Origin: Streptomyces ossamyceticus | Lineage (GTDB): Bacteria > Actinomycetota > Actinomycetes > Streptomycetales > Streptomycetaceae | Direction: 5' to 3' | DNA: 33,839 nucleotides | Assembly (NCBI RefSeq): GCF_001418475.1 | Contig: NZ_LIQX01000025.1 | Coordinates: 1 to 33,839, forward strand | In this document: positions 24,833 through 32,684 of the stretch, piece by piece | Position numbering within the stretch: position 1 is the first letter of the stretch | Layout of the letters: each line of letters starts with the position of its first letter | Program-made: the position numbers and the translations under genes | The notes under the pieces: model-generated | Told to the model about the DNA's origin: nothing | Database searches by the model: none | Seen by the model: only the letters and a program-made list of their open reading frames with translations

Positions 24833-26311
24833 ATGGACCTCGAGACGTTCCGCAAGCTGGCCTCCGACCGCCGTGTCATCCCCGTCAGCCGCAAGCTCCT
24901 CGCCGACGGCGACACCCCGGTCGCGCTCTACCGCAAGCTCGCCGCCGAGCGCACCGGCACCTTCCTCCTCGAGTCGGCGGAGAACGGCCGCTCGTGGTCC
25001 CGCTACTCCTTCGTGGGCGTCCGCAGCCACGCCACCCTCACCGCGCGGGACGGCCAGGCGCACTGGCTCGGCACCCCGCCGGTCGGCGTCCCGGCCGACG
25101 GCGACCCCCTCGCCGCCCTGCGCGCCACCATCGAGGCGCTCCACACCCCGCACCAGGAGGGCATGCCCCCCTTCACCGGCGGCATGGTCGGCTACCTCGG
25201 CTACGACATCGTGCGCCGCCTGGAGAAGATCGGCCCCGGCGAGCAGGACGACCTGCGGCTGCCCGAGCTGACCATGCTGCTGACGAGCGACCTGGCGGTC
25301 ATGGACCACTGGGAGGGCTCGGTCCTGCTCATCGCCAACGCGATCAACCACAACGACCTGGACACGGGCGTCGACGAGGCCTACGCCGACGCCGTCGCCC
25401 GCCTCGACGCCATGCAGGCCGACCTCACCAGGCCCGTCGCCCAGCCCCCGGCGGTCCTCCCGCCCTCCGAGCTGCCCGAGTACACCGCTCGCTGGGGCGG
25501 CCCCGACTTCCAGGCGGCCGTCGAGGACGTCAAGGAGCGCATCCGCGCGGGCGAGGCCTTCCAGGTCGTCCCCTCCCAGCGCTTCGAGACCCCGTGCACG
25601 GCGAGCGCCCTCGACGTCTACCGCGTCCTCAGGGCCACCAACCCCTCCCCGTACATGTACCTGTTCCGGTTCGACGGCTTCGACGTCGTCGGCTCCTCGC
25701 CCGAGGCCCTCGTCAAGGTCGAGGACGGACAGGCCATGGTCCACCCCATCGCCGGCACCCGGCACCGGGGCGCCACCCCGCAGGAGGACCAGGCCCTCGC
25801 CGACGAACTGCTCGCCGACCCCAAGGAGCGCGCCGAGCACCTGATGCTCGTGGACCTGGGGCGCAACGACCTGGGCCGGGTGTGCGAACCGGGATCGGTC
25901 GAGGTCGTCGACTTCATGTCGATCGAGCGGTACTCCCACGTCATGCACATCGTGTCCACCGTCACCGGCCGTGTCGCCGCCGGCCGCACCGCGTTCGACG
26001 TGCTCACCGCCTGCTTCCCCGCGGGCACCCTCTCCGGTGCCCCCAAGCCGCGCGCGATGCAGATCATCGACGAGCTGGAGCCCTCCCGCCGCGGCCTGTA
26101 CGGCGGCTGCGTCGGCTATCTCGACTTCGCGGGCGACTCGGACACCGCCATCGCCATCCGCACCGCCCTGCTGCGCGACGGCACGGCGTACGTCCAGGCC
26201 GGCGCCGGCATCGTCGCCGACTCCGACCCCGTCGCCGAGGACACCGAGTGCCGCAACAAGGCGGCGGCCGTGCTGCGCGCCGTGCACACGGCGAACCGGC
26301 TCGGACAATAG
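24833..26311 (+). CDS. trpE: Anthranilate synthase component I
   Basis: A 492-residue chorismate-utilising enzyme that forms anthranilate from chorismate and ammonia. The tryptophan feedback-site motif LLES is at residues 45-48. Catalytic-domain motifs include VVGSSPEALVKVE, PIAGTRHRG, LADPKERAEHLMLVDLGRND, RYSHVMHIVSTVTG and GTLSGAPKPRAMQIIDELE. The ATG at 24833 has AAGG nine bases upstream. No trpG glutaminase is fused or adjacent, so the partner must be encoded elsewhere. I saw no Trp-rich leader peptide ahead of it; it appears to share a transcript with hisI. A 13-bp terminator stem follows. Confidence 0.97.
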   Translation: MDLETFRKLASDRRVIPVSRKLLADGDTPVALYRKLAAERTGTFLLESAENGRSWSRYSFVGVRSHATLTARDGQAHWLGTPPVGVPADGDPLAALRATIEALHTPHQEGMPPFTGGMVGYLGYDIVRRLEKIGPGEQDDLRLPELTMLLTSDLAVMDHWEGSVLLIANAINHNDLDTGVDEAYADAVARLDAMQADLTRPVAQPPAVLPPSELPEYTARWGGPDFQAAVEDVKERIRAGEAFQVVPSQRFETPCTASALDVYRVLRATNPSPYMYLFRFDGFDVVGSSPEALVKVEDGQAMVHPIAGTRHRGATPQEDQALADELLADPKERAEHLMLVDLGRNDLGRVCEPGSVEVVDFMSIERYSHVMHIVSTVTGRVAAGRTAFDVLTACFPAGTLSGAPKPRAMQIIDELEPSRRGLYGGCVGYLDFAGDSDTAIAIRTALLRDGTAYVQAGAGIVADSDPVAEDTECRNKAAAVLRAVHTANRLGQ

Positions 26312-26324
26312 GGCGCTTCTCACG

Positions 26325-26356
26325 TGAACCCCGGGTGACAACCCACCCGGGGTTCA
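26325..26356 (+). terminator. trpE terminator
   Basis: TGAACCCCGGGTG (26325-26337) pairs perfectly with CACCCGGGGTTCA (26344-26356), with a six-base loop, 13 bases after trpE. The promoter of the next gene appears to use bases in the loop and just after the stem. Confidence 0.88.
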
Positions 26357-26365
26357 GGCGATAGT
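26335..26365 (+). promoter_or_regulatory. Candidate promoter embedded in the trpE terminator
   Basis: GTGACA (26335-26340, five of six matches to TTGACA) falls at the stem-loop border of the terminator. GATAGT (26360-26365) follows after 19 bases and lies seven bases before the GTG at 26373. This would give a leaderless transcript. Confidence 0.45.
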
Positions 26366-26372
26366 GGAGTAC

Positions 26373-27008
26373 GTGACCGCAGTACCTCACCCCCGTTCCG
26401 AGCCCGCGTTCGTCCGTTCCGGCCGGCGCAGCCTCGCCCTGGCGTTGCTGAGCGGCGCGCTCGGCGCCGCCGTCGCGCTGCTCGCCACCCGCCAGCGCTG
26501 GTCGGAGGGCACGGCGTCGGTGGCCGGCGGCGCCTTCCCGCTGACCGCCAAGGGCAGCGACGTCACCGGCGTGCCCGCGGCCCTCGCCGTCGTGGGCCTC
26601 GCCGCGCTCGTCGCAGTCTTCGCCGTCCGCCGCTCCGGACGCGTCCTGGTCGCCGTGCTGCTCGCCCTCTCCGGCGCGGGCACCGTCGCGGCCGCCCTGT
26701 TCGGCGCCTACGACAGCTCGGCCCTCGACGACAAGGCCGCCGAGGCCTCCGGCGACACCTCCGCCACCGTCGACGCGCTCAGCCACACCGGCTGGCCGTA
26801 CGTCGCGGCGGTCGGCGGCGCCCTGATCCTGCTCGCCGGGCTGCTCGCCCTGCGGTACGGACGGCTGTGGCCCGGGATGTCCGGCCGCTACGAGCGCGAC
26901 GGCACCCCCCGGCAGCGCAAGGCCAAGCCGGTGGACCCCGACCGCCCCGAGGACATGTGGAAGGCCCTGGACCGGGGCGAGGACCCCACGGGACCGGACC
27001 CGATCTAG
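26373..27008 (+). CDS. TIGR02234 family trp-region membrane protein
   Basis: A 211-residue membrane protein of the actinobacterial family named for its position next to trp genes (TIGR02234). Four helices are visible: LALALLSGALGAAVALLA, AALAVVGLAALVAVFAV, VLVAVLLALSGAGTVAAALFGAY and WPYVAAVGGALILLAGLLALRYG, with RQRW after the first helix. A cytoplasmic tail contains PEDMWKALDRGEDPT. Its function is unknown; association with tryptophan or a precursor is inferred from conserved context only. I chose the GTG at 26373; the GTG at 26364 overlaps the -10-like GATAGT. Confidence 0.88.
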   Translation: MTAVPHPRSEPAFVRSGRRSLALALLSGALGAAVALLATRQRWSEGTASVAGGAFPLTAKGSDVTGVPAALAVVGLAALVAVFAVRRSGRVLVAVLLALSGAGTVAAALFGAYDSSALDDKAAEASGDTSATVDALSHTGWPYVAAVGGALILLAGLLALRYGRLWPGMSGRYERDGTPRQRKAKPVDPDRPEDMWKALDRGEDPTGPDPI

Positions 27009-27090
27009 TCGGACCCGGGGGGCGGACCCCCACTCAAGGCACTCGTGGCCGTACGGGAGAATGGACGCCGAGCGTCCGGCTCACCACAGG

Positions 27091-27118
27091 CATCGAGCGC
27101 CACGCATCGAGCGACACG
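27091..27118. repeat. 14-bp tandem repeat in a 5' region
   Basis: CATCGAGCGCCACG (27091-27104) is followed directly by CATCGAGCGACACG (27105-27118), matching at 13 of 14 positions. Further GAGCAAC repeats continue to the ribosome-binding site of the HGxxPAAW gene. GAGAAT at 27057-27062 is a possible -10 box upstream. The 166-base gap shows nothing else. Confidence 0.6.
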
Positions 27119-27174
27119 CACGAGCAGTCACTCGCACCGAGCAACTGCGCAACTGAGCAACGAGGAGCAACGTC

Positions 27175-27450
27175 ATGGCGGGCAGCAGCCACGGCCACAC
27201 CCCGGCCGCCTGGACCGGCGTCACCATCGCCTTCATCGGTTTCTGCGTCTCGGGCGCCTACATGGTGATGGCCGAACCGCTGGGATTCTGGGCGGGCATG
27301 GTCATCATCCTGCTCGGCGGCGTCGTGGGCATGATCATGAAGTCGATGGGCCTCGGCCAGGCGAAGTCGACGCACGGCGACGACTGGTCCGGCGCCGCGA
27401 AGGCGGAGGCCAAGGCCATCAGCGGCGAGCCCGTCCCCGCCAAGGGCTGA
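27175..27450 (+). CDS. HGxxPAAW family small membrane protein
   Basis: A 91-residue protein with the family motif HGHTPAAW at residues 6-13. It has two membrane helices (VTIAFIGFCVSGAYMVM and FWAGMVIILLGGVVGMIM) and a soluble tail with GDDWSGAAKAEAKAISGE. This family occurs in actinobacteria next to trp genes and has no known function. The ATG at 27175 has GAGGAG seven bases upstream, a strong site, in contrast with the leaderless neighbours on both sides. A hairpin follows the stop. Confidence 0.9.
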   Translation: MAGSSHGHTPAAWTGVTIAFIGFCVSGAYMVMAEPLGFWAGMVIILLGGVVGMIMKSMGLGQAKSTHGDDWSGAAKAEAKAISGEPVPAKG

Positions 27451-27459
27451 CGCTCCGCA

Positions 27460-27481
27460 CGGGGCGGTCAGGTCCGCCCCG
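27460..27481 (+). terminator. Candidate terminator after HGxxPAAW gene
   Basis: CGGGGCGG (27460-27467) pairs with CCGCCCCG (27474-27481) around a six-base loop, nine bases after the stop. There is no T-tract. Confidence 0.6.
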
Positions 27482-27524
27482 GGGCGCCCGGCCGCCCTCA
27501 CGCGCGCCTGCGGCGTCCGCCGGG

Positions 27525-27530
27525 CACAAT
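27525..27530 (+). promoter_or_regulatory. Candidate -10 box for leaderless DUF2752 mRNA
   Basis: CACAAT lies seven bases before the GTG at 27538, the same hexamer and spacing as at hisI. No ribosome-binding site is visible. Confidence 0.45.
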
Positions 27531-27537
27531 GCGGTGT

Positions 27538-27999
27538 GTGAACGCCGAGCCCCAGCCAGTCGCGCCGCCCCCGCACGCCGTTCAAGCCGCCCCGGCCCGG
27601 GGCGGCGCGCTGCGACGGCTCTGGATCCCCGCCGCCGCCCTCGCGGCCGTCGGCGGGGCCTTCGCGTATGTCGCGGCCGTGGACCCGAACGAACCCGGCC
27701 ACTACCCCGTCTGCCCGCTCTGGCGGTACACCGGCCTGTACTGCCCCGGCTGCGGCGGGCTGCGTAGCGCCCACGCCTTCGCCCACGGCGACCTCGCCAC
27801 CGCCCTCCAGGACAACGCGCTGGCGGTGGCCGCTTTCCTGGCCCTGGCGGCGCTGTGGACCGTATGGGTGGTCCGGGCGGCCCTCGGACGGACGCTACGA
27901 CTCGAACTCCGGCCCGCGGCCCTGTGGGCGCTCGGCGCGTCGGTGCTGGTCTTCACGGTCCTCCGGAACCTCCCGTTCGGCGCATGGCTTCACCCTTGA
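27538..27999 (+). CDS. DUF2752 family membrane protein
   Basis: A 153-residue membrane protein. The family signature is CPLWRYTGLYCPGCGGLRSAH at residues 59-79, with three cysteines (C59, C69, C72) in the CPxxxxTGxxCPxCG pattern. Three helices are visible: IPAAALAAVGGAFAYVAAV before the motif, then NALAVAAFLALAALWTVWVV and LWALGASVLVFTVLRNL. The cysteine cluster could bind metal or be redox active, but no function is established. The GTG at 27538 follows the CACAAT box; an ATG three codons earlier overlaps that box. It lies directly upstream of the trpC promoter region. Confidence 0.88.
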   Translation: MNAEPQPVAPPPHAVQAAPARGGALRRLWIPAAALAAVGGAFAYVAAVDPNEPGHYPVCPLWRYTGLYCPGCGGLRSAHAFAHGDLATALQDNALAVAAFLALAALWTVWVVRAALGRTLRLELRPAALWALGASVLVFTVLRNLPFGAWLHP

Positions 28000-28070
28000 T
28001 CGAACGGGGAAGTCCAGGATGGGGGAGGGACCGCCGTCAACCGGATGCGAGAGCTGTGCCCCGGTCCGGC

Positions 28071-28076
28071 TACCAT
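28071..28076 (+). promoter_or_regulatory. Candidate trpC -10 box
   Basis: TACCAT fits TANNNT and lies 98 bases before the trpC start. No convincing -35 box is visible. The leader downstream contains no run of Trp codons, so classical attenuation is not supported. Confidence 0.35.
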
Positions 28077-28174
28077 CGCAGTGAACCGCCAGGACCCTGT
28101 GAAGCGCTCGTCAGCCGAAAATCGACTGTCGAACGTTGTCACCGACCGCAACCGTCTGAAAGGGGGCCGCTCGC

Positions 28175-28984
28175 GTGAGTGTGCTCGACGAGATCATCGA
28201 CGGAGTCCGTGCCGACCTTTCGGAGCGGCAGGCCCGCGTCAGCCTCGAAGAGCTCAAGGAGCGCGCGGCCAAGGCTCCTGCGGCCAAGGACGGCGCGGCC
28301 GCCCTGCGCGGCGACGGCGTCAAGGTCATCTGCGAGGTCAAGCGCTCCAGCCCTTCCAAGGGCGCGCTCGCCGCGATCGCCGACCCGGCCGGCCTCGCCG
28401 CCGACTACGAGGCGGGCGGCGCCGCGGTCATCTCTGTCCTCACCGAACAGCGCCGCTTCGGCGGCTCGCTCGCCGACCTGGAGGCCGTGCGGGCCCGCGT
28501 GGACATCCCCGTGCTGCGCAAGGACTTCATCGTCACCTCCTACCAGCTGTGGGAGGCCCGCGCGTACGGCGCCGATCTGGCCCTGCTGATCGTCGCCGCC
28601 CTCGACCAGCCCGCCCTGGAGTCCCTGATCGAGCGCGCCGAGTCCATCGGGCTCACCCCGCTCGTCGAGGTGCACGACGAGGACGAGGTCGACCGGGCGG
28701 TCGACGCGGGCGCCCGGGTGATCGGCGTCAACGCGCGCAACCTCAAGACCCTCGAAGTGGACCGCTCCACCTTCGAGCGCGTCGCCCCCGAGATCCCCGA
28801 CCGCATCGTCAAGGTCGCCGAGTCCGGCGTCCGCGGCCCCCACGACCTCATCGCCTACGCCAACGCCGGCGCGGACGCGGTCCTCGTGGGCGAGTCGCTC
28901 GTCACCGGCAAGGACCCGAAGACCGCCGTCGCCGACCTCGTCGCCGCAGGCGAGCACCCGGCGCTGCGCCACGGCCGGAGCTGA
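28175..28984 (+). CDS. trpC: Indole-3-glycerol-phosphate synthase
   Basis: A 269-residue TIM-barrel enzyme that closes the indole ring from CdRP. Active-site motifs are [13 protein letters not shown] (E54, K56), [58 protein letters not shown] and VAESGV. It is monofunctional, with no fused TrpF, consistent with PriA covering that step. The GTG at 28175 has AAAGGGGG eight bases upstream. trpM, trpB and trpA follow on the same strand, as in the S. coelicolor trpC-M-B-A cluster. Confidence 0.97.
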   Translation: MSVLDEIIDGVRADLSERQARVSLEELKERAAKAPAAKDGAAALRGDGVKVICEVKRSSPSKGALAAIADPAGLAADYEAGGAAVISVLTEQRRFGGSLADLEAVRARVDIPVLRKDFIVTSYQLWEARAYGADLALLIVAALDQPALESLIERAESIGLTPLVEVHDEDEVDRAVDAGARVIGVNARNLKTLEVDRSTFERVAPEIPDRIVKVAESGVRGPHDLIAYANAGADAVLVGESLVTGKDPKTAVADLVAAGEHPALRHGRS

Positions 28985-29111
28985 CCGAGCGCCATGACCG
29001 ACCGCACCACCGCCGCCGACCGCTCCGGGCACGTCCCGGCCGGGGCCGCGGTGTGCGTACGGGCGGCCACGACGGCCTCGCCCATGGCCGGTACGACCGA
29101 GCCCGGTGTCC

Positions 29112-29141
29112 CTCACACGGGTGAGATCGGGCCGGTAGGCT
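29112..29141 (+). promoter_or_regulatory. Candidate trpM promoter, leaderless geometry
   Basis: CTCACA (29112-29117) and TAGGCT (29136-29141) are 18 bases apart, and the -10 box ends eight bases before the trpM ATG. There is no ribosome-binding site. It would provide a separate promoter inside the trp cluster. Confidence 0.5.
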
Positions 29142-29149
29142 GTGCCCCG

Positions 29150-29335
29150 ATGTTCTCGCTCACCATGACCACCAGGGACCGCTACGCCCGCCTCGCGCGC
29201 GGGTGCCGTCCCCGTGGCTGCCGGGCGCCGGCGCGCCGGGTCCACGGGCGCCGGGTCCGCTATGTCATCGGTGACGAGCCGGGCCAGGTGAACGGCATGC
29301 GATGGCCCCGGCCCGTGTCACCCGCGGTGCGCTGA
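29150..29335 (+). CDS. trpM: TrpM small protein of the trp cluster
   Basis: A 61-residue, strongly basic protein starting MFSLTMTTRDRYARLARGC and containing CRAPARRVHGRRVRYVIGDE and a single Trp in NGMRW. Position between trpC and trpB, size and character match the small protein described in S. coelicolor as TrpM (formerly trpX), which affects tryptophan synthesis and differentiation. The ATG at 29150 follows TAGGCT by eight bases; an in-frame ATG at 28994 would add 52 residues but has no ribosome site. A single Trp codon makes a classical leader peptide unlikely. The 189-base gap to trpB holds no feature I can name. Confidence 0.8.
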   Translation: MFSLTMTTRDRYARLARGCRPRGCRAPARRVHGRRVRYVIGDEPGQVNGMRWPRPVSPAVR

Positions 29336-29524
29336 GCCGATCTCCGCTCCGCACACCGGGTGACGCCTGTCCACCGGAGGACGCGTACGGCTCCGGCCGG
29401 TTCCGCGGCGCCGCACGAGCGGCCGCCCGCGACCGCCCCGCGCCGTTCGTCCCCGGTGACGTCCCTGTATGGGCCTCTCATCGTCCGTTCGACATCGGGG
29501 CCGTTGCCCCTGTGAGGTAAGCGC

Positions 29525-30810
<1,286 letters not shown>

Positions 30811-30814
<4 letters not shown>

Positions 30815-31629
30815 GCGGGAACATCCAGCTGTTGAGTGACACCCTCGCCGCCGCCAAGGCGGAGGGTCGGTCCGCGCTCATCGCCTATCTGCCGGCCGGG
30901 TTCCCGACCGTCGACGGCGGTATCGCCGCCATCAAGGCCGTCTTCGAGGGCGGCGCCGATGTCGTCGAGGTCGGTCTGCCGCACAGCGACCCGGTCCTCG
31001 ACGGTCCCGTCATCCAGACCGCCGACGACATCGCCCTGCGCGGCGGCGTCAAGATCGCGGACGTGATGCGCACGGTGCGGGAGGCCTTCGAGGCCACCGG
31101 CAAGCCCGTCCTCGTCATGACGTACTGGAACCCCATCGACCGCTACGGCGTCGAGCGCTTCACCGCCGAGCTGGCGGAGGCCGGCGGCGCGGGCTGCATC
31201 CTGCCCGACCTGCCCGTCCAGGAGTCCGCGCTGTGGAGGGAGCACGCCGAGAAGCACGGTCTCGGCACCGTCTTCGTGGTCGCGCCCAGCAGCAAGGACG
31301 CCCGCCTCGCCGAGATCACCGCGGCGGGCAGCGGCTTCGTCTACGCCGCCTCGCTGATGGGTGTCACGGGCACCCGGGAGTCGGTCGGCGCCCAGGCGCA
31401 GGACCTGGTGGAACGCACCCGGGCCACGGGCTCCGGCCTGCCGGTCTGCGTCGGCCTCGGCGTCTCCAACGCAGAGCAGGCCGCCGAGGTCGCCGGGTTC
31501 GCCGACGGGGTGATCGTCGGCTCCGCGTTCGTGAAGCGGATGCTGGACGCCCCGGACGAGGCGGCCGGCCTGGACGCCGTACGGGAACTGGCCGGCGACC
31601 TCGCCAAGGGCGTGCGCCGGAGCGCGTGA
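30811..31629 (+). CDS. trpA: Tryptophan synthase alpha subunit
   Basis: A 272-residue TIM-barrel lyase that releases indole from indole-3-glycerol phosphate and channels it to TrpB. Catalytic residues are E53 in [11 protein letters not shown] and D64 in LDGPVIQTA, with the same spacing as E49/D60 of E. coli. [67 protein letters not shown] and [11 protein letters not shown] are standard. The GTG shares four bases with the trpB stop. Confidence 0.98.
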
Positions 31630-31740
31630 CAGGCGCGTCCGCCCCGGCGGACGAGGGGTGCGTGACGTTCACCCGTTTGTCGTACGGGGCCGGCGGGACG
31701 TAACGGATCATCCGCTCACTCGAAGGGGTGGAAGTGGGAT

Positions 31741-31765
31741 CGGGGAGGCGCGGTGCGCCTCCCCG
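31741..31765. terminator. Hairpin between trpA and the second DsbA-like gene
   Basis: CGGGGAGGCGC (31741-31751) pairs perfectly with GCGCCTCCCCG (31755-31765) around a three-base loop. It lies 111 bases after trpA and 16 bases before the chosen start of the next gene, so it may end the trp transcript or sit in the next gene's leader. TTGTCG (31677-31682) with TAACGG (31701-31706) is a weak promoter candidate upstream. Confidence 0.5.
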
Positions 31766-31781
31766 GTTCGTTCTGCGGGAT

Positions 31782-32558
31782 GTGAGCGAGAAGAACCGTG
31801 AGGGAAAGCGCACCGCCCGTGAGCGGCTGGCGGAGGAGCGCGAGAAGCAGAAGGCCGCCGAGAAGCGCCGTCGGGCGTTGATCGTGGGTGCCTCGGTGGT
31901 GTGTGTCCTGGGGCTGGCCGCCGTGATCGGCGTCGTCGCGGCGAACGCGGGCAAGGACGACGGCGGAGACGCCTCGGGCCCGGTGGTGGTGCCCTCCGGG
32001 GCCAACGGCGAGAACAGCCTGGCGCTACCCGTCGGGGACGCCGGCGCCAGGTCCACCCTCACGGTCTGGGAGGACTTCCGCTGCCCGGCTTGCAAGTCCT
32101 TCGAGGACGCGTACCGCCCGACGATCCACGAGCTGACCGAGGCCGGTCAGCTGAAGGTGGAGTACCGCCTCGTCACCCTGATCGACGGGAACATGGGCGG
32201 CAGCGGCTCCCGCAAGGCCGCCAACGCCGCCGCGTGCGCGCAGAACGCCGGCAAGTTCCCGGCGTACCACGACGTGCTCTACCAGAACCAGCCGCCCGAG
32301 ACCGACGACGCCTTCTCGCGGAACAGCAAGCTGATCGACCTGGCGAAGAAGGTCGACGGCCTCGACACCGCCGCTTTCCGCACCTGCGTGGAGAACGGCA
32401 CGCACGACGCCTGGGTCGCCAAGTCGAACGAGGCCTTCCAGAAGGGCGGCTACGGCGGCACGCCGAGCGTCTTCCTCAACGGCACCAACATCTACGCCGA
32501 CCGGTCGATGACCCCGGCCAAGCTGAAGCAGATGGTGGAGAAGAACGCCCAGGGATGA
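31782..32558 (+). CDS. Membrane-anchored DsbA-family thioredoxin-like protein (second copy)
   Basis: A 258-residue protein with a highly charged N-terminus, one membrane helix at about residues 32-54 (LIVGASVVCVLGLAAVIGVV), an Asp/Gly-rich linker and an extracytoplasmic DsbA/thioredoxin_4 domain. The redox motif CPAC is at 101-104 in WEDFRCPACKSFE, and GGTPSVFLNG carries the likely cis-proline. I chose the GTG at 31782, starting MSEKNREGKRTARERL, because it aligns with the start of the paralogue at 1895-2695. A GTG at 31734 with GAAGGG six bases upstream is a real alternative and would add 16 residues spanning a hairpin. The likely role is oxidation or isomerisation of exported proteins; lgt follows 126 bases later. 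Confidence 0.9.
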   Translation: MSEKNREGKRTARERLAEEREKQKAAEKRRRALIVGASVVCVLGLAAVIGVVAANAGKDDGGDASGPVVVPSGANGENSLALPVGDAGARSTLTVWEDFRCPACKSFEDAYRPTIHELTEAGQLKVEYRLVTLIDGNMGGSGSRKAANAAACAQNAGKFPAYHDVLYQNQPPETDDAFSRNSKLIDLAKKVDGLDTAAFRTCVENGTHDAWVAKSNEAFQKGGYGGTPSVFLNGTNIYADRSMTPAKLKQMVEKNAQG

Positions 32559-32661
32559 GACCGCGGGGGCGCACGGGGCCACGGGAACCCCTGTGGTTTC
32601 CGGGAGTTCACGGGGCGGTGTTATGGACCCGTTGCCGGGCCGCCCGCCGTCGGCCGGGCCC

Positions 32662-32684
32662 GGCAGGGTAGCGTCGACCCTGCC
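32662..32684 (+). promoter_or_regulatory. Inverted repeat and -10-like box abutting the lgt start
   Basis: GGCAGGGT (32662-32669) and ACCCTGCC (32677-32684) are perfect 8-bp arms around seven bases, ending exactly at the lgt ATG. TAGCGT (32669-32674) inside it resembles a -10 box ten bases from the ATG. It could be an operator over the promoter or, if the transcript starts further upstream, a hairpin masking the start codon. Confidence 0.5.

Noticed and set aside
28994..29335. Longer reading of trpM with 52 extra N-terminal residues
   Set aside because: The upstream ATG has no ribosome-binding site, and the extension is low in conserved-looking sequence, while the ATG at 29150 has a well-placed TAGGCT.
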